Source: CAMFTQ01 sp051881615 (lineage in GTDB: Bacteria; Bacillota; Clostridia; Oscillospirales; Acutalibacteraceae). From it: 64,000 nt of DNA. The notes under the pieces were generated by a model. The model was given only the letters and a program-made list of their open reading frames with translations, had not been told where the DNA came from and did no database searches. The stretch lies in assembly GCA_051881615.1 (NCBI GenBank), contig JBJEQF010000028.1, forward strand, positions 34,256 through 98,255, in the 5' to 3' direction. Positions 52,372 through 60,860 of this stretch are shown here, piece after piece (the first letter of the stretch is position 1; the number at the start of each line of letters is the position of its first letter). A program made the position numbers and the translations under genes.

Positions 52372-52419
52372 TAAATAGCATATTTGCGTATATAATAAAT
52401 TTTGACGGAGGTTAGTTTT

Positions 52420-52818
52420 ATGGACAATTTCACTACAGCGATTACCGTATTGCTCACAGGCTTTATAGTTGTTTTTGCAGTGCTTTTGCTGCTTATTGCA
52501 GTAGTTAAGATTTACGGAACTATTGTTTATAATGCGCAGAATAAAGCAAAAGAGAAAAAAGACTCGCAAGCACCAAAGCCATCTAAGAGCAGTGTGCAGA
52601 AAAGTACGGTTATTCCCACAGCCTCAGGTGCGGCGGCAGTATCTGCACAGGGAGCTGTTTCCGAAGAAATTATCGCAGTTATCGCAGCGGCTGTTGATTC
52701 AATTTACAGCGGCAGCGGTATAAAGACAACAATTAAAAGCATTAAAAGAAGCGACGCTCAAAGCCCTCGCTCAGGCTGGGGTATGGCAGGCAGAATGGAC
52801 AACACACGTCCGTTTTAA
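52420..52818 (+). CDS. oadG: Sodium-pumping decarboxylase gamma subunit (OadG family)
   Basis: A 132-residue protein. ATG 52420 after GGAGG. One N-terminal membrane span (TVLLTGFIVVFAVLLLLIAVV), a charged Lys-rich stretch, a Pro/Ser/Ala-rich linker and a C-terminal helical part ending in SGWGMAGRMDNTRPF. This is the small subunit that holds the alpha and beta subunits together. The gene for the alpha carboxyltransferase is not next to it. Confidence 0.85.
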   Translation: MDNFTTAITVLLTGFIVVFAVLLLLIAVVKIYGTIVYNAQNKAKEKKDSQAPKPSKSSVQKSTVIPTASGAAAVSAQGAVSEEIIAVIAAAVDSIYSGSGIKTTIKSIKRSDAQSPRSGWGMAGRMDNTRPF

Positions 52819-52857
52819 GCTGTTGAATTCAATTTTTTCGGAAAGGAATTAAAATTT

Positions 52858-54156
52858 ATGGAAATTTTAAACGGACTTTGGAATTCCATTGTCGGAATAT
52901 ATATGTCCTCAAGCCTTGTTGTATTATCGTGGGAAAACTACGTAATGATGGCTATTGCAATAGTTCTGATTTATCTTGCTATTGCAAAGCAGTACGAACC
53001 GCTTTTGCTTTTACCGATTGCATTCGGTATGCTGCTTGTAAACCTGTTCCCCGGCATTATGGCTGTGCCGTCAACAGAGATGATACCGCTTACAGATTAT
53101 CTGCGTGATCACGAGCTGGCGGATTTGCTTAATATGTATCAGGCAAACCCCGAGAGTGCTATGGAGCAGATTAAAACAGCTATAAACTATCCTATTACAA
53201 TTCAGAACGATATTGCCTATGTTAACCAGCCGACAAACGGCGGCTTGCTCTTTTACCTGTATCAGGGCGTAAAGCTCGGTATCTATCCGCCGCTTATCTT
53301 CCTTGGTATCGGCGCTATGACAGACTTCGGTCCTCTTATCGCAAATCCAAAGAGCTTTATCCTCGGCGCTGCCGCACAAATCGGTATCTTTGTTACATTT
53401 ATCGGCGCAATTTTACTCGGCTTTACACAGCAGGAGGCAGGCGCTATCGGCATCATCGGCGGAGCTGACGGCCCTACGGCTATTTTCGTAACGTCAAAGC
53501 TTGCTCCGCACCTGTTAGGACCAATCGCTGTTGCGGCTTACTCCTATATGGCTCTCGTTCCTATTATTCAGCCTCCGATTATGAAGCTCCTTACAACCAA
53601 AAAGGAACGTTCAATCAAAATGGAACAGCTTCGTCCTGTTTCAAAGCTTGAAAAAATTATGTTCCCGATCGTTGTTATCATCGTAGTAGCACTGCTTCTG
53701 CCTGATGCTGCTCCGCTTGTAGGTATGCTTATGCTCGGCAACATCTTTAAGGAAAGCGGTGTTGTTGACAGAATCAGCAAGGCGGCACAGAACGAGCTTA
53801 TGAATATCATCACAATATTCTTAGGCGTTACGGTTGGTGCGACTGCAACAGGTAAGGTGTTCCTTACAACAAAAACTCTCGGAATTATCGCTCTCGGTCT
53901 TGCCGCATTCTGCCTCGGTACAGCCTTTGGCATACTGTTCGGCAAGATTATGTGCAAGTTCACAGGCGGTAAGGTTAACCCGCTTATCGGCTCGGCAGGC
54001 GTTTCAGCTGTTCCGATGGCTGCCCGTGTAGCACAAAAGGTAGGTCAGCAGGAAAATCCGAGCAACTTCCTCTTGATGCACGCTATGGGACCAAACGTTG
54101 CCGGCGTTATCGGCTCGGCAGTAGCCGCAGGCGTACTTCTGAGCATCTTACGCTGA
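52858..54156 (+). CDS. oadB: Sodium ion-translocating decarboxylase beta subunit
   Basis: A 432-residue membrane subunit that couples decarboxylation of carboxybiotin to Na+ export (oxaloacetate, methylmalonyl-CoA or glutaconyl-CoA type). Nine or more spans. IGIIGGADGPTAIFVTSKLA holds the aspartate essential for Na+ transport, and LIGSAGVSAVPMAARVAQ the conserved C-terminal block. Substrate is set by the missing alpha subunit, so it cannot be decided. Strong terminator behind. Confidence 0.93.
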   Translation: MEILNGLWNSIVGIYMSSSLVVLSWENYVMMAIAIVLIYLAIAKQYEPLLLLPIAFGMLLVNLFPGIMAVPSTEMIPLTDYLRDHELADLLNMYQANPESAMEQIKTAINYPITIQNDIAYVNQPTNGGLLFYLYQGVKLGIYPPLIFLGIGAMTDFGPLIANPKSFILGAAAQIGIFVTFIGAILLGFTQQEAGAIGIIGGADGPTAIFVTSKLAPHLLGPIAVAAYSYMALVPIIQPPIMKLLTTKKERSIKMEQLRPVSKLEKIMFPIVVIIVVALLLPDAAPLVGMLMLGNIFKESGVVDRISKAAQNELMNIITIFLGVTVGATATGKVFLTTKTLGIIALGLAAFCLGTAFGILFGKIMCKFTGGKVNPLIGSAGVSAVPMAARVAQKVGQQENPSNFLLMHAMGPNVAGVIGSAVAAGVLLSILR

Positions 54157-54178
54157 TAAAACAACATTATGCAGTATT

Positions 54179-54218
54179 CGGCTTGATTGTGTATAAAACG
54201 CAGTCAAGCCGTTTTTTT
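54179..54218 (+). terminator. Terminator of oadG-oadB
   Basis: CGGCTTGATTG and CAGTCAAGCCG pair, followed by seven T. Confidence 0.9.
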
Positions 54219-54334
54219 GACAAATTCAGTATTTTATCGTTATATTTCTGTTTTGCAATTATAATTGCCTGTGAAACGTATATAATGTTAAGGATTTTAC
54301 GGTTCTGTTTAATAATTATAAAGGAGAGGTAGAA

Positions 54335-55045
54335 ATGGAACAGGATACACTGAATCTCGGCGAAATCCTTAAGATGATTTTGCGTCATATAAAGCTTATT
54401 ATCCTTACAACGATTGTTTCTGCTGCAATATTCTTTTCTTATGCTTACTTTTTTGTAGTTCCGACTTATGTTTCATCAGGAATAATCCAGATCCAGAACA
54501 CTGACAACTATATTTCATCAGCAAACACTGCCAAAGAGGGCGACAGAAAGATTTATGTATCTGACATTCAGGCTTCTGCCGATCTTGCCAAAAACTGCGT
54601 ACTGCTTTTCAGCATTGATACGGGAATGCAGGAAATTCTTAAGGGTGCGTCGCTTGGTATTGAGCAGGTAAACGAATCTCAGTTTTTAAGAGTATCTGTT
54701 GTTTCAAGCGACAAAGAAACGCTTCAGGCACTGACTAACGATGTTCTTATGAAATCCTCTGAAATCTTTAAAACTACCTTTAACGGTGCCGGCAGAGCCG
54801 ACATCAAATCCTCGGCTTCGGCGGCTGTTGCGACAAACAAGAACGCTGTTGTAAAAACTACCTTTATCGGTCTTTTAATCGGACTTGTAATAGGTGCTGT
54901 AATTGCCGTTATACGTGAGTTTATGGACTCAACAATTAAGCCCGACGACGATCTTTACGAAAGATATAAGGTCAATGTTTTGGCTGAAATACTTGATTTT
55001 GACACAGTAACAAAAAAAGGTAAAAGCGGCAGAGGAGGCAGATGA
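54335..55045 (+). CDS. Wzz/CpsC-type polysaccharide chain-length modulator
   Basis: A 236-residue protein with two membrane spans (about 21-42 and 181-203) bordering an extracellular loop, the architecture of CpsC/YveK adaptors. The first span follows a NLGEILKMILRHIKLI leader and the second is followed by REFMDSTIKPDDDLYERYKVNVLAEI, the typical CpsC end that activates the partner kinase. Partner CpsD is directly downstream; the genes overlap or nearly so. TATAAT at 54281-54286 may be a -10, with no clear -35. Confidence 0.88.
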   Translation: MEQDTLNLGEILKMILRHIKLIILTTIVSAAIFFSYAYFFVVPTYVSSGIIQIQNTDNYISSANTAKEGDRKIYVSDIQASADLAKNCVLLFSIDTGMQEILKGASLGIEQVNESQFLRVSVVSSDKETLQALTNDVLMKSSEIFKTTFNGAGRADIKSSASAAVATNKNAVVKTTFIGLLIGLVIGAVIAVIREFMDSTIKPDDDLYERYKVNVLAEILDFDTVTKKGKSGRGGR

Positions 55046-55047
55046 TT

Positions 55048-55773
55048 ATGCATAACAACGATAATGCCCAAAAGACAAATGATAATGTTTCTTTTTCACA
55101 AAATGTAGTTGCTGCGTCCGATAACGGCAAATTTGCAATTATTGAAGGATATAAAATAGCAAGAACAAACCTGATGTTTTCACTTGCGGCAAAGAACAAC
55201 AAATTTGTAGCCGTTACTTCATGGGAAAAGGGCGTGGGCAAAAGCACCGTAACGTCTAACCTTGCAATCTCCTTTGCAAAGGCAGAGAAAAAGGTTCTGC
55301 TTATCGACTGCGATCTCAGACGTCCCAACCTGCACAACCTGTTAAAGGTGAGCAACGAGGTAGGCTTTTCTCAGATTTTGTCAAGAATGGCGTCTTTTAA
55401 AGAGGCTGTTCACCGTGATGTACTGCCCTGTCTTGACGTTATAACCTCAGGCTCAATTCCGCCGAACCCGTCAGAGCTTTTATGCTCGACCATTATGAAT
55501 GACCTTGTCAAGGAATGGCAGGATGAGTATGACTACATTATTTTTGACACACCGCCTATCGGAATTGTTGCTGACGCTATGCTGTTAAAGGATTACGTTG
55601 CAGGATACGTTATTGTAGTTCGTGAGAGAGTGACAACGCACGGCAGTATTCAGCGTACAATCCGAAATATAAAAATCGCAAAATCTCATGTTCTCGGTTT
55701 TGTAAAGGTAGGCTGTTCACCGAAACGCGGCGGATTTTCAAAAAGCTATTACACCTACGACCGTTATTATTGA
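55048..55773 (+). CDS. CpsD/CapB-type tyrosine kinase
   Basis: A 241-residue bacterial tyrosine kinase, the cytoplasmic half of a Wzc-like pair. ATG 55048 is nine bases after GGAGG; ATG 55042, three bases after it, is less likely. Walker A SWEKGVGKSTVTSNLA, Walker A' LLIDCDLRRPNLH, Walker B YDYIIFDTPPIGIVADA. The C-terminal cluster KSYYTYDRYY supplies autophosphorylation tyrosines. The pair is followed by a terminator, not by polysaccharide genes. Confidence 0.93.
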   Translation: MHNNDNAQKTNDNVSFSQNVVAASDNGKFAIIEGYKIARTNLMFSLAAKNNKFVAVTSWEKGVGKSTVTSNLAISFAKAEKKVLLIDCDLRRPNLHNLLKVSNEVGFSQILSRMASFKEAVHRDVLPCLDVITSGSIPPNPSELLCSTIMNDLVKEWQDEYDYIIFDTPPIGIVADAMLLKDYVAGYVIVVRERVTTHGSIQRTIRNIKIAKSHVLGFVKVGCSPKRGGFSKSYYTYDRYY

Positions 55774-55793
55774 TTTAAGGCTTATATTGACTG

Positions 55794-55825
55794 CCCTGTA
55801 AAGAATGACTTTACAGGGTAGTTTT
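55794..55825 (+). terminator. Terminator of the CpsC/CpsD pair
   Basis: CCCTGTAAAG-AATGA-CTTTACAGGG (55794-55818) followed by TAGTTTT. Confidence 0.85.
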
Positions 55826-55839
55826 ATGTTACAGAAAAA

Positions 55840-55885
55840 CTCGAAATCCGGTCTGACCTAAGACCGAATTTCGAGCCTTTTATTT
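55840..55885. terminator. Second hairpin between convergent genes
   Basis: CTCGAAATCCGGTC pairs with GACCGAATTTCGAG (one mismatch) and has T-rich sequence on both outer sides, so it can terminate transcripts from either strand. Confidence 0.75.
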
Positions 55886-55929
55886 TTGAATATTTTTACT
55901 GTTGTTATCTTATCGAACAGTATAAAGCA

Positions 55930-56610
55930 TTATCCGAAATATCCGATATACTCCATAAACAGTTTGAATATTTCATCGTCCTGCTTTTCAAGCTCCTCGT
56001 CAAGTCCGCCGTTAAAGAACATTGACTTGTGATAAAGCAACGACTGATAGCATCCGACAATAAAAATCCTGAGAGCGTCCTGCATTGATTCGCTTAAATC
56101 CTCACCGCAGCTCATACCAAGGTAAATGTTCGAGTCGATAATCTGCGTCGGAACAGTTGCATTCATATTGTAAAACTTATTCCATTTTGAAAGCTCCGTC
56201 TGAAAATCCTTAGCAGAAAATTCGCTTGCTTTTTTCTCGTTTATAGCTGTCAAAAGCATAGCCTTTTCGTGTTTATCAAGGTCAAAATCATCATTTTGAA
56301 TATAATCGTGCAAATTCTGTCTGTCTGATACAAGCACCTTAAAGAGCCTTACGTTGTTAACTGCATTTTCAAGACAGCTAAGCGATGAAAAAAACATTTT
56401 ACATTCAACCAAACTGCAAAATGCCGTAAAATTCTGAAAAATTGATTTGTTAAGAACAACCAAAGACAGTAATTCTCCGTCATTATAATTGTTGAGCTGC
56501 GGATTTATAATAAATTTTGTTGTAAATTCGTAGCTCTTTCTTATATTTTTCTTTAAGCTGTCAAAAAACTTATTTAAAAAGTCGCTGTGCTTTATGGTGA
56601 AGTTTATCAT
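55930..56610 (-). CDS. Hypothetical protein
   Basis: I do not recognise this 226-residue protein. ATG 56610 has AGAGGG eight bases upstream. It appears soluble and mostly helical, acidic at the C-terminus (LDEELEKQDDEIFKLFMEYIGYFG ends it, residues about 203-226), and rich in Asn, Phe and Ser; several cysteines are scattered (SLVECKMFFSSLSCLE). No signal peptide or nucleotide site. It is a single gene with a good promoter, flanked by a kinase pair and pflB on the plus strand. Confidence 0.7.
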   Translation of the reverse strand: MINFTIKHSDFLNKFFDSLKKNIRKSYEFTTKFIINPQLNNYNDGELLSLVVLNKSIFQNFTAFCSLVECKMFFSSLSCLENAVNNVRLFKVLVSDRQNLHDYIQNDDFDLDKHEKAMLLTAINEKKASEFSAKDFQTELSKWNKFYNMNATVPTQIIDSNIYLGMSCGEDLSESMQDALRIFIVGCYQSLLYHKSMFFNGGLDEELEKQDDEIFKLFMEYIGYFG

Positions 56611-56655
56611 AATATACCCTCTGATCTAAAAATGTTGTAATAAAAAGTCAGATTT

Positions 56656-56683
56656 ATTTTATCACATAAAACGTGAATGTCAA
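56656..56683 (-). promoter_or_regulatory. Promoter of the hypothetical gene, with inverted repeat
   Basis: On the minus strand TTGACA (56678-56683), 16 bases and TAAAAT (56656-56661). The spacer contains TCAC-N7-GTGA, a possible operator. Confidence 0.65.
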
Positions 56684-56728
56684 ATCGGCAAATGCAAAAT
56701 TCACAGATCTAAAGGTTATATAAATTTT

Positions 56729-56839
56729 ATATATGTGTCATATATGAATTATGTATATTAAAATTCTTCTGATTTACCAAAATTTTAGTTGATTATACGT
56801 CTTGTAAAATAAGTCGTAAAATGTTAAACTTAGTGTAAC
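56729..56839 (+). promoter_or_regulatory. pflB upstream control region
   Basis: The 278-base gap before pflB holds a 17-base palindrome ATATATG-TGT-CATATAT (56729-56745) and the inverted motif GTTAAACTTAGTGTAAC (56823-56839), whose TTAGTGTAAC half recurs before pyrE. I could not fix a promoter with good spacing. Confidence 0.4.
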
Positions 56840-56888
56840 GTAAGCAGTCTGAATTTTCAGATAATTCATTCTTACGCGGAGGTATAAT

Positions 56889-59141
56889 ATGACGAATTTT
56901 GAACAATGGCACGGCTTTAAGGGCGAGCTTTGGCAAAATGAGATAAACGTAAGAGATTTTATTCAGAATAATTATACTGCCTATGACGGTGACGAGAGCT
57001 TTCTCGAAGCACCTACCGAGGCAACAGAAAAGCTTTGGGGCAGACTTTCAGAGCTTCAGAAGGAGGAGCGAGCAAAGGGCGGCGTCCTTGATATGGATAC
57101 CGACGTTGTTTCTACACTCACCTCACACGGCCCCGGATATATTGATTACAAATTAAAAAATCTTGAGCAGGTTGTCGGCTTACAGACGGACAAGCCGCTA
57201 AAACGTGCATTTATGCCGTTCGGCGGTATCAAAATGGCAGAGGACGCCTGCAAAACCTACGGATATACTCCGAGCGAAAGACTGCACAAAATTTTCACAA
57301 AATATCACAAAACGCATAATCAGGGCGTTTTTGACGTATATACTCCCGAGATGAAAAAGGCTCGCCACAACAAGATTATAACAGGTCTGCCCGATACATA
57401 CGGCAGAGGCAGAATTGTCGGCGACTACCGCAGGGTTGCATTATACGGCATTGACTACCTGCTTGAAAAAAAGAGAATCGACTTTGACGTCTGCGGTTCA
57501 GGCTCAATGTCAGAGGATATTATCAGGCTAAGAGAAGAGCTTGCCGACCAGTGTAAAGCGTTAGAGGGTATGAAAAAAATGGCAGCAATTTACGGCTTCG
57601 ATATTTCAAAGCCTGCCCAAAACGCAAAAGAGGCTGTTCAGTGGCTCTACTTCGGTTACTTAGCGGCTATCAAAACTCAGAACGGCGCGGCAATGAGCGT
57701 TGGCAGAATTTCAACCTTCCTCGACATTTATATTCAAAGAGATTTAGACGAGGGTATCATTACAGAAAAAGAGGCGCAGGAGCTTATCGACCATCTTGTG
57801 ATGAAATTCAGAATGGTGAAATTTGCAAGAATTCCGTCATACAACGAGCTTTTCTCGGGCGACCCTGTATGGGCAACGCTTGAAGTAGCAGGTCTTGGCA
57901 TTGACGGACGTTCAATGGTAACAAAATCAGACTTCCGTTTCCTTCACACTCTTGAAAATATGGGACCGTCACCCGAGCCGAACCTCACAGTTTTATATTC
58001 CTCAAGACTTCCCAAGGCGTTCAAAAAATATGCGGCTGATATTTCAATCCGCACAAGCTCTGTTCAGTACGAAAACGATGACGTTATGCGTCCTGTATGG
58101 GGTGACGATTATTCAATCTGCTGCTGTGTTTCTGCAACACAGACAGGTAAGGAGATGCAGTTCTTCGGCGCAAGAGCAAACCTTGCAAAATGTCTGCTTT
58201 ATGCTATCAACGGCGGCGTTGATGAGAAAACAAAGGTTCAGGTAGGCCCCGAGTACAGACCGATAACCTCCGAATACCTTGATTATGATGAGGTTATGAA
58301 AAGATTTAACGATATGATGGAGTGGCTTGCAGACATTTACGTAAACACTCTTAACCTCATTCAGTATATGCACGACAAGTACTACTACGAGGCGGCAGAA
58401 ATGGCGCTTATTGATACTGATGTGCGCCGTACCTTTGCAACAGGTATTGCAGGCTTCTCTCACGTTGTCGACTCGCTTTGCGCTATCAAATACGCAAAGG
58501 TTAAGGCAATACGTGACGAAAACGGCATCGTAGTTGACTACGAAACAACAGGCGATTTCCCACGTTACGGCAATGATGATGACAGAGCAGACGAGATTGC
58601 AGTATGGCTGTTAAAGGAATTCTTGACAAAAATCAAAAAGCACCACACATACCGTCATTCAGAGCCGACAACATCAATTCTTACAATCACCTCAAACGTA
58701 GTTTACGGCAAGGCAACAGGCTCACTGCCTGACGGCAGAAAACAGGGCGAACCGCTCGCTCCAGGTGCAAACCCAAGCTACGGCGCAGAGAATAACGGAC
58801 TTTTAGCTTCTCTTAACTCTGTCGCAAAGCTCCCTTATGAGTACGCGCTCGACGGCATTTCAAATACACAGACTATAAGCCCCGACGCACTCGGTCACAG
58901 CGAAAATGAGCGTATCGACAATCTTGTTCAGATTATGGACGGTTACTTTGACAAGGGCGCACATCACCTCAACGTCAATGTATTCGGCACAGAAAAGCTC
59001 ATAGACGCTATGGAGCATCCCGAAAAGGAAGAGTACGCAAACTTTACTATCAGAGTTTCAGGCTATGCAGTTAAGTTTATCGACCTGACAAGGGAACAGC
59101 AGCTTGACGTAATTTCACGTACCTGCCACAAGGTAATGTAA
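56889..59141 (+). CDS. pflB: Formate C-acetyltransferase (pyruvate formate-lyase)
   Basis: A 750-residue glycyl-radical enzyme cleaving pyruvate with CoA to acetyl-CoA and formate. The catalytic cysteine pair lies in SICCCVSATQTG (C411-C413; three cysteines in a row, the pair being two of them), and the radical glycine is G725 in TIRVSGYAVKF. FGGIKMAEDACKTYGY and FGARANLAKCLLYAINGG confirm PFL rather than a diol dehydratase. Length is typical. Paired with pflA 190 bases downstream. It gives the mixed-acid, strictly anaerobic side of metabolism. Confidence 0.97.
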   Translation: MTNFEQWHGFKGELWQNEINVRDFIQNNYTAYDGDESFLEAPTEATEKLWGRLSELQKEERAKGGVLDMDTDVVSTLTSHGPGYIDYKLKNLEQVVGLQTDKPLKRAFMPFGGIKMAEDACKTYGYTPSERLHKIFTKYHKTHNQGVFDVYTPEMKKARHNKIITGLPDTYGRGRIVGDYRRVALYGIDYLLEKKRIDFDVCGSGSMSEDIIRLREELADQCKALEGMKKMAAIYGFDISKPAQNAKEAVQWLYFGYLAAIKTQNGAAMSVGRISTFLDIYIQRDLDEGIITEKEAQELIDHLVMKFRMVKFARIPSYNELFSGDPVWATLEVAGLGIDGRSMVTKSDFRFLHTLENMGPSPEPNLTVLYSSRLPKAFKKYAADISIRTSSVQYENDDVMRPVWGDDYSICCCVSATQTGKEMQFFGARANLAKCLLYAINGGVDEKTKVQVGPEYRPITSEYLDYDEVMKRFNDMMEWLADIYVNTLNLIQYMHDKYYYEAAEMALIDTDVRRTFATGIAGFSHVVDSLCAIKYAKVKAIRDENGIVVDYETTGDFPRYGNDDDRADEIAVWLLKEFLTKIKKHHTYRHSEPTTSILTITSNVVYGKATGSLPDGRKQGEPLAPGANPSYGAENNGLLASLNSVAKLPYEYALDGISNTQTISPDALGHSENERIDNLVQIMDGYFDKGAHHLNVNVFGTEKLIDAMEHPEKEEYANFTIRVSGYAVKFIDLTREQQLDVISRTCHKVM

Positions 59142-59149
59142 TAAAAATA

Positions 59150-59229
59150 GAAAGCACTCTTGCAGTAAAGGGTGCTTTCTTTGTCAAAAATGAATAATGA
59201 ATGATGAAGAATGAAAAATGAATAATTTT
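59150..59229. repeat. pflB terminator plus ATGAATRATGAA repeat, copy 6
   Basis: GAAAGCACTC...GGGTGCTTTC (59150-59179) with following TTTGTC terminates pflB. The repeat ATGAATAATGAATGATGAAG and ATGAAAAATGAATAATTTT follows at 59190-59229, as in the copies at 46199 and 47338 where it also trails a hairpin. Confidence 0.8.
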
Positions 59230-59332
59230 CAGCTTTTCAAGCGGCTCTATAAGCACAGAGAACTTGCGCATAACCCTGACTTATGAAAAAATCTTCTTTA
59301 TACAGACAACCGGCAGATTAAGGAATGATAAT

Positions 59333-60088
59333 ATGAGCATATCGGAAAATAAAATAATCGGAAAAATCCATTCAACAGAAAGCTTTGGTTCTGTTGACGG
59401 TCCCGGTGTTCGCTTTGTTATTTTTATGCACGGCTGTGCTATGCGCTGCAAATATTGTCATAATCCCGACACGTGGCACAGCAAAAGCTATACAGAGATG
59501 ACAGCCGATGAGCTGTTAAATAAAGTGTTGCGCTACAAAAGCTACTGGGGGAAAAACGGAGGAATTACAGTAAGCGGCGGCGAACCGCTTTTGCAGATTG
59601 ACTTTGTAACTGAGCTTTTCAGAAAAGCAAAGGAGCAGAATATTCACACAGCCATTGACACAGCAGGACAGCCGTTTGATTTTTCAGAGCCTTTTTTTTC
59701 AAAATTTACCGAGCTTTTAAAATATACAGATTTGTTTCTGCTCGATATAAAGCATATTGACAAAAAGGCGCACATTGAGCTTACGGGAAAAACAAACAGC
59801 AACATTCTTGACTTAGCCTTGTATCTGTCAGAAATCGGCAAACCGGTATGGCTTCGATATGTGCTTGTGCCTACGGTGAATGACAGCGAGGAATATTTGA
59901 CAAAGCTTTCCTCGTTTGTCAAAAAGCTGAAAAACGTCAAGCGTTTCGAGGTTCTGCCTTACCACACACTCGGCGTATATAAGTGGGAACAGGCAGGGCT
60001 TGATTATCAGCTCAAGGGCATAAATCCGCCTACACAGGAACAGCTTGAAAGAGCAAACAAAATACTATGCACCGAGGACTATAAATGA
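59333..60088 (+). CDS. pflA: Pyruvate formate-lyase activating enzyme
   Basis: A 251-residue radical SAM enzyme that installs the glycyl radical on PflB. ATG 59333 (AAGGAATG upstream) gives the normal N-terminus; an earlier ATG has no site. The cluster motif CxxxCxxC is at C35, C39 and C42 (HGCAMRCKYCHNPDTW), GGITVSGGEPLLQ follows, and LLDIKHID and EVLPYHTLGVYKWEQ complete the family. Its stop overlaps the next start. Confidence 0.97.
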   Translation: MSISENKIIGKIHSTESFGSVDGPGVRFVIFMHGCAMRCKYCHNPDTWHSKSYTEMTADELLNKVLRYKSYWGKNGGITVSGGEPLLQIDFVTELFRKAKEQNIHTAIDTAGQPFDFSEPFFSKFTELLKYTDLFLLDIKHIDKKAHIELTGKTNSNILDLALYLSEIGKPVWLRYVLVPTVNDSEEYLTKLSSFVKKLKNVKRFEVLPYHTLGVYKWEQAGLDYQLKGINPPTQEQLERANKILCTEDYK

Positions 60089-60714
60089 AAATAACAGCCT
60101 ATATAATGAATACCGATAATTTACCCGACCCGAAATTCTGCGAAAAAGCTCTGTCTGATTTACCGAATTACAGAAAAGAAAAATGTTTAAAATACAAAAA
60201 GGCAGATGACAGAAAGCTCTGTCTTGCGTCGGGACTGATGCTAAATCTCATCTCAAAAAGATACAATTTCAGTGTTGACGATATTATATTTTCAGAGCAT
60301 GGCAAGCCGATACTGCCGCCTGATAAAGAGGCTGTTAATTTCAACATTTCTCACTCGGGCAAATTTGCAGTGTGCTGTACGTCAGCTTCACAGGTTGGCT
60401 GTGATATAGAAAAAATCACAGCTGAGCATCTGAGCGTTGCACAGCGATTTTTTCATAAAAATGAACAGGAGTATCTTGATAAATCAGAAAACAAGGCAGA
60501 GGCTTTTTGCCGTATTTGGACAAGAAAGGAAAGCTATCTAAAATTAACAGGTGCAGGAATAACCACGACTTTATCGGATTTTTCCACCGTTTTTAAGGGT
60601 GAAAGCTGTGAAATTGAAGAAAGCAAATATTTCTTTTATGAAAAAATAATTGATGAATATTTACTTTCTGTCTGCTCTGATGTAAAATTTGACGTTCAGT
60701 ATATTTTTCTATAG
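60085..60714 (+). CDS. 4'-phosphopantetheinyl transferase (Sfp type)
   Basis: A 209-residue two-lobed PPTase that attaches the phosphopantetheine arm to carrier proteins. The three motifs are present: KPILP with NFNISHSGKFAVC, VGCDIEKI (Mg ligands) and RIWTRKESYLKLTGAG. Sfp-type enzymes usually serve peptide synthetases, polyketide synthases or a second acyl carrier protein; none of these is in the window. It overlaps pflA by four bases, an odd partner for a PPTase. Confidence 0.93.
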   Translation: MKITAYIMNTDNLPDPKFCEKALSDLPNYRKEKCLKYKKADDRKLCLASGLMLNLISKRYNFSVDDIIFSEHGKPILPPDKEAVNFNISHSGKFAVCCTSASQVGCDIEKITAEHLSVAQRFFHKNEQEYLDKSENKAEAFCRIWTRKESYLKLTGAGITTTLSDFSTVFKGESCEIEESKYFFYEKIIDEYLLSVCSDVKFDVQYIFL

Positions 60715-60717
60715 GAA

Positions 60718-60762
60718 TTAAACCTCTTACGTTTTACAAAAACGCAGGAGGTTTTATTTTTC
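60718..60762 (+). terminator. Terminator of pflA-PPTase
   Basis: AACCTCTTACGTTTT pairs with AAACGCAGGAGGTT with mismatches, followed by TTATTTTT. Confidence 0.8.
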
Positions 60763-60767
60763 TAACA

Positions 60768-60817
60768 GTTACATTAGTGTAACCGGCATTGACCGTCACA
60801 ATATATTGTGGTATAGT
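60768..60817 (+). promoter_or_regulatory. pyrE promoter with two inverted repeats
   Basis: TTGACC (60789-60794), 17 bases, TATAGT (60812-60817). Between the boxes lies the perfect palindrome CACAATATATTGTG (60797-60810), and just upstream GTTACA-TTAG-TGTAAC (60768-60783). No PyrR-type attenuator is visible in the leader. Confidence 0.65.
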
Positions 60818-60860
60818 AAAGTAGCTTAATTATGATATTTTTTACAGGAGGTCTTATAAT

